Below the pieces are notes generated by a model. It was not told where the DNA came from. It did no database searches and saw nothing but the letters and a program-made list of their open reading frames with translations. Shown piece by piece: positions 59,164-64,000 of a stretch of DNA of 64,000 nt (within the stretch, counting starts at the first letter, position 1; the number at the start of each line of letters is the position of its first letter). Source of the DNA: Oceanobacillus sp. FSL K6-2867. GTDB lineage: Bacteria > Bacillota > Bacilli > Bacillales > Amphibacillaceae. The stretch covers positions 2,976,001 through 3,040,000 of the forward strand of contig NZ_CP150144.1 in NCBI RefSeq assembly GCF_037963145.1, read 5' to 3'. Both the position numbers and the translations under genes were made by a program.

Positions 59164-60405
59164 GTGAATATATGGATATATAATCATTATGCAGTAGGTC
59201 CGAATTCTAATGGTATTACAAGACATTTTGATCTAGCTAAGTATTTAGTTAAAAAAGGACATAATGTAACAATTTTTGCTTCCTCTTTTAATCATCAGGC
59301 ATTAGAAGAGGAGCATTTAAAGGACTCCCCAGAAAAATACATTGAAAAAGAGTATGAGGGGGTTAAGTTTGTTTGGTTAAAGACTTTTCCTTATAGGAAA
59401 AATAATTGGCGCAGGGTCATAAATATGCTCAATTATACGCTAAAAGCATATTTATTTGGTAACAAGAGTAAGGGTAATCCTGATATAGTTATAGGATCAC
59501 TTGCTCATCCACTTGCCGCTTATGTTGGTTACTTAATAGCGAAAAGAAAAAAAGCTTTATTTTATTTTGAGGAAAGAGACCTATGGCCACAATCATTAAT
59601 TGATTTAGGAAAGATGTCCCCTAAAAACCCAGCAATCATTGTCCTAAGTTGGTTAGAAAAATATTTGTATAAAAGATCACAACGTATTATTTTACTCTTT
59701 GATAAAGCAATAAATTATGTTGAAAGTAAAGGAATTAATAAAAGCAAAGTAGTGTATTTACCAAATGGAGTAGACTTTACTAGATTCGATAAATTTACTG
59801 AACTGCCGAAATTTATATCTAAAGAACTTAGTGATATAGAAGATAAAATAATTGTTGCATATACTGGAACATTAGGTTTAGCAAATAATATTGATACAGT
59901 TTTGGACGCAGCAAAATTGATTATGAACGCTAACCCACAAGTCCATTTCATTTTCGTTGGCGGCGGTCCTCAGAAACAACACTTAATAAAACGAAAAGAA
60001 AATGAAAGAATAGATAATGTTTCATTTTTTGATCCACAGCCTAAAGAATATATACCAACTATTTTAAAAAAGTCAACTATTGGCCTTCTACCATTAAAAG
60101 AGTCTCCAGTATTTAAATGGGGAATTAGCCCAAATAAACTTTACGATTATATGGCTGCATCCTTACCTGTATTATTAATGTGTGATTTAGATGATACTCC
60201 AGTAGAAAAATATCGAGCGGGTGAAGTATTTAAAAAGGAATTTACTCGGAACTTAGTTAACTTTTTAGGCGATGTTAATTTAAAAGATTTATATCTAATG
60301 GGAGGGAACGGACATAAATATGTTCATGAAAACCATGATTGGGAAGTATTAGCTAGTAATCTAGAGCAAATCATGTTGGAGGATACAAGAAAGTTAGTTA
60401 AATAA
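59164..60405 (+). CDS. Glycosyltransferase family 4 (WbuB-like)
   Basis: A GT-B glycosyltransferase of 413 residues from GTG 59164. N-terminal motifs NHYAVGPNSNGITRHFDLAK and KKGHNVTIFASSFNHQ, plus YFEERDLWPQSLIDLG, are typical of WbuB-type L-FucNAc transferases. The C-terminal domain shows YLPNGVDFTRF, VAYTGTLGLANNIDTVLDA and GISPNKLYDYMAASLPVLL. It is seven bases from the acetyltransferase gene. Which sugar it adds is not clear. Confidence 0.87.
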   Translation: MNIWIYNHYAVGPNSNGITRHFDLAKYLVKKGHNVTIFASSFNHQALEEEHLKDSPEKYIEKEYEGVKFVWLKTFPYRKNNWRRVINMLNYTLKAYLFGNKSKGNPDIVIGSLAHPLAAYVGYLIAKRKKALFYFEERDLWPQSLIDLGKMSPKNPAIIVLSWLEKYLYKRSQRIILLFDKAINYVESKGINKSKVVYLPNGVDFTRFDKFTELPKFISKELSDIEDKIIVAYTGTLGLANNIDTVLDAAKLIMNANPQVHFIFVGGGPQKQHLIKRKENERIDNVSFFDPQPKEYIPTILKKSTIGLLPLKESPVFKWGISPNKLYDYMAASLPVLLMCDLDDTPVEKYRAGEVFKKEFTRNLVNFLGDVNLKDLYLMGGNGHKYVHENHDWEVLASNLEQIMLEDTRKLVK

Positions 60406-60448
60406 TTACAACGTATTTATTATTAAATTATGTTTAAGGGTGTTTTAA

Positions 60449-61459
60449 ATGGACATTGAAAAATTGTTAATAGTTGAATTAGACTATTTGAATAGGTATA
60501 AAAAAAAATCAATTACTATTAGTACAACGGCTAAACATGCATTAGACTTTCGTATACTTCCTAGACGAATGGTTTCTAGTATGGCTATGTCTTGCTTTAT
60601 GATTAGTAGTGAAGAATATTTAAAGAAGACTCTTTCTTTTTTTGATGGGAAAGTGGATTTTATATACATAGATGTAGAACAAAAACAAAATATTAACTTA
60701 TTTAAAATAACTAGAGCTATTGTTAAAGAGTCACTAATAGTAAATGTTAAACCAAATGATACTACACTAGAATCGTGTGACTTATTAATTCGCAACTATT
60801 ATAAAGATGACTTGGTTAATAAAAAAGTAGTAGTAATAGGGACAGGTAACCTAGCAAGTAAAATTGCACTTAGGCTTGCAGAGAGGCAAGCGCATGTATA
60901 TATCAAAGGAAGAAAGTTTGAAAAAGAACAAGTGATAATTAATAGTCTAAATCTCATTCTACCAAAGTATAATTATCCGATACAATCGTTTACTCAAATA
61001 CAGAAACATGAAAATGTTGATGTAATTGTATCATTTTTATCAGGACAATTTAAAGAAGAGGAATCCTTGCTATCACATATTGGTGAATATACTCTTATAA
61101 TTGATGGCGGAATAAATAACTTTACCAGTGATTTCATACAAAAGTTGTTAGATAAAAATATTAACATCACTAGACTTGATACAAGAATAGCACTGCCATA
61201 TCAAATGCTATCCAGTCATGATTATACTCTAAGCTTTTTTAAAAAAGTATTTGGTACAGCCGAAATTCAAGGTGTTAAAGTAGCTTCTGGAGGTTATATT
61301 GGCTCCGAAGGCACGGTTATTGTCGATAATATAAAACAACCAAATCAAGTGATTGGTATTGCAGATGGTAGGGGAGGAATCAAATCAAGTGAGCAGCTCA
61401 GTGAAACGGACAGAACTAGAATACAGAAAATCCAACAAACCTTTACAAAGCATTGTTAA
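60449..61459 (+). CDS. Rossmann-fold protein of unknown role in the glycan cluster
   Basis: A cytoplasmic protein of 336 residues. The N-terminal half (ISTTAKHALDFRILPRRMVS) is not recognised. The middle carries a clear NAD(P)-binding motif (KVVVIGTGNLASKIALRLAE, then HVYIKGRKFEKE), as in shikimate-dehydrogenase or ornithine-cyclodeaminase-like proteins. The C-terminal part contains GGYIGSEGTVIVDNIKQPNQ. It may be a dehydrogenase acting on a sugar- or amino-acid-type substituent of the polymer. The gene overlaps the sugar transferase start by about 70 bases. Confidence 0.6.
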   Translation: MDIEKLLIVELDYLNRYKKKSITISTTAKHALDFRILPRRMVSSMAMSCFMISSEEYLKKTLSFFDGKVDFIYIDVEQKQNINLFKITRAIVKESLIVNVKPNDTTLESCDLLIRNYYKDDLVNKKVVVIGTGNLASKIALRLAERQAHVYIKGRKFEKEQVIINSLNLILPKYNYPIQSFTQIQKHENVDVIVSFLSGQFKEEESLLSHIGEYTLIIDGGINNFTSDFIQKLLDKNINITRLDTRIALPYQMLSSHDYTLSFFKKVFGTAEIQGVKVASGGYIGSEGTVIVDNIKQPNQVIGIADGRGGIKSSEQLSETDRTRIQKIQQTFTKHC

Positions 61460-62063
61460 AAGAATTTTTGATATAATTCTTAGTTTTATTGCATTGCTAA
61501 TCCTCACACCAATATTTCTCGCTTTATCGATTCTAATCATAAAGGAAGATGGTCGACCAGTATTTTTTAGACAAAAAAGAAGCGGACTAGATGATAAAGT
61601 ATTTGAAATGTATAAGTTTCGCTCAATGAAAAATAAACAAGTCCCTATTCCATCTAATTCTCACAATGAATATAACTGGAAAAGTGGCGTACCAGATGAT
61701 TTTGTGTTTAAAACAAGTTCGGAGAGCAATCCGAATATCACAAAAATAGGTGTTTATATAAGAAAGTATAGTCTGGACGAATTACCACAGTTTTATAATG
61801 TTTTAAAAGGTGATATGAGTATAATAGGTCCACGGCCAGAAATTATTGCAATATCTCGTTGTTATAATAAACATCAAAAAAGAAGATTAGAGGTTAAACC
61901 AGGTATTACAGGTTGGGCTCAGGTAAATGGTAGAAGTGAAATGGACCATGGAAAGAAAATCGAATATGATTTGTATTACGTAGATAATTTCAGCTTATGG
62001 ATGGATTTAAAAGTGTTTTTTATAACGATTGTACAGGTCATTAGAGGTAAAGGTTCAGTTTAA
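61389..62063 (+). CDS. Undecaprenyl-phosphate sugar-1-phosphate transferase
   Basis: A membrane-bound initiating transferase of 224 residues (WcaJ/PglC/EpsL group). GTG 61389 is preferred because GGGGAGG lies 11 bases upstream; GTG 61401 is an alternative. One N-terminal membrane helix (FDIILSFIALLILTPIFLAL) is followed by the conserved core: FFRQKRSGLDDKVFEMYKFR, RKYSLDELPQFYNVLKGDMS, IGPRPEI, KPGITGWAQVNGR and YDLYYVDNFSLWMDLKV. It transfers the first sugar phosphate to undecaprenyl phosphate, starting the repeat unit. Confidence 0.9.
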   Translation: MSSSVKRTELEYRKSNKPLQSIVKRIFDIILSFIALLILTPIFLALSILIIKEDGRPVFFRQKRSGLDDKVFEMYKFRSMKNKQVPIPSNSHNEYNWKSGVPDDFVFKTSSESNPNITKIGVYIRKYSLDELPQFYNVLKGDMSIIGPRPEIIAISRCYNKHQKRRLEVKPGITGWAQVNGRSEMDHGKKIEYDLYYVDNFSLWMDLKVFFITIVQVIRGKGSV

Positions 62064-62279
62064 CTTTATTAAAGTTTAATATAATATAGCTATTAAACAA
62101 AAACTTAATAAAATACTTTAATTACCTCTAAATTTCAGATTGATCTAGAATAATAATATGATGAAGTATGTATAGGCAATTTTTGTATAAATAATAAGAA
62201 TAAAGTTTTCCAAAGTTCTAAGGTAAAATATTTAAAGGAAATAGTTAAATTTAATTTAAAAGCATGGAGGATGTCTAAT
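62064..62279. other. AT-rich gap before the aminotransferase
   Basis: About 215 very AT-rich bases with no gene; probably holds a local promoter, but no good box pair was found. Confidence 0.3.
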
Positions 62280-63407
62280 ATGCAATTTAGAGATTTAAAA
62301 ACGCAATATACTACATATAAAGATGAAATTGACTTAGCGGTTCAAGAAGTAATGAATAATGCCAGCTTTATTGGTGGTTCAATAGTGAAAGAGCTTGAGG
62401 AAGAACTAGCAGCTTATGTAGGTGTCAAACATTGTATTTCTTGTGGAAATGGTACAGACGCTTTATCCTTAGTGTTGATGGCTTGGGATGTAAAAGAAGG
62501 CGATGCTGTATTCGTGCCCGATTTTACTTTCTTTTCAACTGGCGAAGTGGTTTCCTTAAATGGAGCAACACCTGTATTTGTTGATGTAGATGAAATCACT
62601 TTTAATATTGATACGAATAAACTTGACAAAGCTATCCAAAAAACGATTGAAGAAGGAAAGTTATCTCCCAAAGTAGTTATTCCTGTAGATCTTTTTGGTT
62701 TACCCGCTAACTACCAAGAAATTGAAAAAGTAGCTAAAAAGTATAATCTATTAGTTCTTGAAGACGGGGCTCAAGGATTTGGAGGAAATATTGATGGTAA
62801 AATGGCATGTAGCTTTGGAGACGCTGCTACAACCTCTTTCTTTCCAGCTAAGCCACTAGGATGCTTTGGTGATGGTGGAGCCATTTTTACGAACGATGAT
62901 GAATTAGCAGCATTATTAAACTCTTTAAAAATTCATGGAAAAGGCGAAAATAAATATGATAATGTTAGAATTGGAGTAAATTCAAGACTTGATACAATAC
63001 AAGCAGCAATATTGAAGATTAAGCTCAGAGCCTTTACAGAACATGAGTTAGATGATGTTAATCGGGTATATGAATTGTATAACAATAAACTAGCGGATTA
63101 TATAGTAAAGCCAGTGATTCCAAATGGTTATTATTCTAGCTTCGCACAGTATACGATACAGTTAGAATCTAAAGAGCAACGTGATAGTTTGCAAAGCTAT
63201 TTAAAAGAACAAGGAATTCCAAGTATGGTATACTATGTAAAACCAATGCATAAACAAGAAGCATTTTCTAATTTGAGTTTTAACGAGAGTGATTTTGAGG
63301 TTACCAATAAATTGTGTGATACTGTTCTTTCCTTGCCAATGCATCCTTACTTAAAGGAAAAAGAGATTGAAGAGGTATCTAAGGTCGTGAATGATTTCTT
63401 GAAATGA
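62280..63407 (+). CDS. wbpE: WbpE-type PLP-dependent aminotransferase
   Basis: A cytoplasmic DegT/DnrJ/EryC1/StrS aminotransferase of 375 residues. ATG 62280 lies nine bases after GGAGG; ATG 62271 is too close to that site. Motifs are HCISCGNGTDALSLVLMAWD, DFTFFSTGEVVSLNGATPVF, LEDGAQGFGG and the PLP-lysine region TSFFPAKPLGCFGDGGAIF. NSRLDTIQAAIL and LSLPMHPYL follow. The pattern agrees closely with WbpE, which makes the 3-amino group of UDP-3-amino-GlcNAcA. A terminator follows. Confidence 0.9.
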   Translation: MQFRDLKTQYTTYKDEIDLAVQEVMNNASFIGGSIVKELEEELAAYVGVKHCISCGNGTDALSLVLMAWDVKEGDAVFVPDFTFFSTGEVVSLNGATPVFVDVDEITFNIDTNKLDKAIQKTIEEGKLSPKVVIPVDLFGLPANYQEIEKVAKKYNLLVLEDGAQGFGGNIDGKMACSFGDAATTSFFPAKPLGCFGDGGAIFTNDDELAALLNSLKIHGKGENKYDNVRIGVNSRLDTIQAAILKIKLRAFTEHELDDVNRVYELYNNKLADYIVKPVIPNGYYSSFAQYTIQLESKEQRDSLQSYLKEQGIPSMVYYVKPMHKQEAFSNLSFNESDFEVTNKLCDTVLSLPMHPYLKEKEIEEVSKVVNDFLK

Positions 63408-63445
63408 GTTTTATTTGGTTTTTAAACTTATTAAATTAATGAAAT

Positions 63446-63492
63446 ATAAGTGCAAGTTTGTATGAAGAATGCAAACTTTGCACTTATTTAAT
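63446..63492 (+). terminator. Terminator after the aminotransferase
   Basis: ATAAGTGCAA-GTTTG pairs with CAAAC-TTTGCACTTAT (one bulge) and is followed by TTAATTTAAT. Confidence 0.7.
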
Positions 63493-63569
63493 TTAATATA
63501 TTAATATAAATGATATTCAAGTTTTAACGAATATTAATCTTATTGATACGATATAGTAAGTGACCTTAA

Positions 63570-63686
63570 TGGTTTAAAGAAATCGCGGTACGTTTTTGGG
63601 ATGCGTCAGAAGAAGAACTTGCGATTTATATTAGGTATTTTGATATTGAAGGTTTTTATTTTGGTTATCCTATAGGTAAGTATTAG
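63570..63686 (+). pseudogene. Unidentified C-terminal gene fragment
   Basis: A frame without start reads WFKEIAVRFWDASEEELAIY then IRYFDIEGFYFGYPIGKY and stops. It appears protein-like and opens directly after a stop codon. No family is recognised; it may be the end of a lost gene. The rest of 63493-63857 shows nothing. Confidence 0.3.
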
Positions 63687-63857
63687 AATTTATATGTAAT
63701 AAGAAATTTATTGATGTACATAATTAGATTCTTTATAAATTTAAACCAATGTTTATTAAAGAATTTTGTACGAGTTATCAAAAAGGTTTCAGATAATAAT
63801 CCAGTAAATCGTAAAACTTTTCAAATGCTAACTAGACATAAGGAGATGGAGTTTTTT

Positions 63858-64000
63858 ATGAAAATAACCGTAGCAGGAACCGGCTACGTCGGCCTATCCA
63901 ACGCAGTACTTCTAGCACAACACAACGAAGTAACTGCACTAGATATCATCCAAGAAAAAGTCGACATGATCGACAATAAGAAATCCCCAATTGTAGACGA
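63858..64000 (+). CDS. ugd: UDP-glucose 6-dehydrogenase, N-terminal part (cut by window)
   Basis: The first 47 codons, starting at ATG 63858 after AAGGAGATGGAG, read [20 protein letters not shown] then [17 protein letters not shown] and SPIVD. This is the NAD-binding start of Ugd-type enzymes that make UDP-glucuronate. The gene runs off the right edge. Its codons are richer in G and C than those of the preceding genes, so the AT-rich insertion probably ends before it. BY-kinases commonly phosphorylate this enzyme. Confidence 0.85.
   Translation, partial: MKITVAGTGYVGLSNAVLLAQHNEVTALDIIQEKVDMIDNKKSPIVD

Overview
The window looks like a chromosomal segment of a low-GC, Gram-positive, spore-former-type member of the Bacillaceae, probably close to Oceanobacillus or Virgibacillus. 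This is inferred from gene content: YdhK, YojN/YojO, a zinc-free RpsN paralogue, a Bacillus-type Zur box, DUF3231, a LysM-NlpC/P60 hydrolase and a CapA/B/C phosphoregulatory module. Shine-Dalgarno sites are strong and of AGGAGG type, and GTG and TTG starts are common. The right edge cuts a ugd-like gene after about 47 codons. I recognise no rRNA or tRNA genes.

Region 1 (1-10.4 kb): a copper-type YdhK lipoprotein, a double-PepSY secreted protein, an NhaC antiporter translationally coupled to a PqqB-like metallo-hydrolase, the yojN-yojO AAA/VWA pair and a ring-cleaving dioxygenase. A strictly phased 21-bp repeat array lies between the hydrolase and yojN. Region 2 (10.5-13.7 kb): a zinc-limitation block (RpsN2, COG0523 GTPase, His-rich ZnuA) with two tandem Zur boxes. 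Region 3 (13.9-17.2 kb): a gene graveyard holding an IS110 fragment, GNAT and response-regulator remnants, and a BceA-type ATPase broken at a junction with a decayed rolling-circle plasmid Rep. Region 4 (17.2-26.5 kb): small stand-alone genes, including DUF418, peptidoglycan-binding, quinone reductase, DUF3887 lipoprotein/hydrolase, YjbQ and methyltransferase genes, plus an unflagged type I toxin (27 aa) facing a candidate antisense RNA.

Region 5 (26.6-35.3 kb): an aminobenzoyl-glutamate-like utilisation cluster made of AbgA, a carbamoylase-type M20 hydrolase, a one-component regulator with a degenerate nucleotide-cyclase-like core, AbgB, AbgT and a second AbgA. A single regulated promoter with a long leader precedes it. 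Region 6 (35.3-41.1 kb): a MITE-like repeat, small membrane proteins, DUF3231, a NERD protein, a second and larger 21-bp repeat array (21 cores with no indel) and a LysM cell-wall hydrolase.

Region 7 (41.6-64 kb): an exopolysaccharide locus. It starts with a conserved module (Wzz-like modulator, tyrosine kinase, PHP phosphatase, two LuxR regulators, EpsC/CapD dehydratase) and continues into a more AT-rich block. That block encodes all five enzymes of the WbpA-B-E-D-I route to UDP-2,3-diacetamido-2,3-dideoxy-mannuronic acid, a flippase, a polymerase, glycosyltransferases, a sugar-phosphate transferase, and unusual GNAT, ATP-grasp, deacetylase-like and Rossmann proteins that may decorate the glycan.
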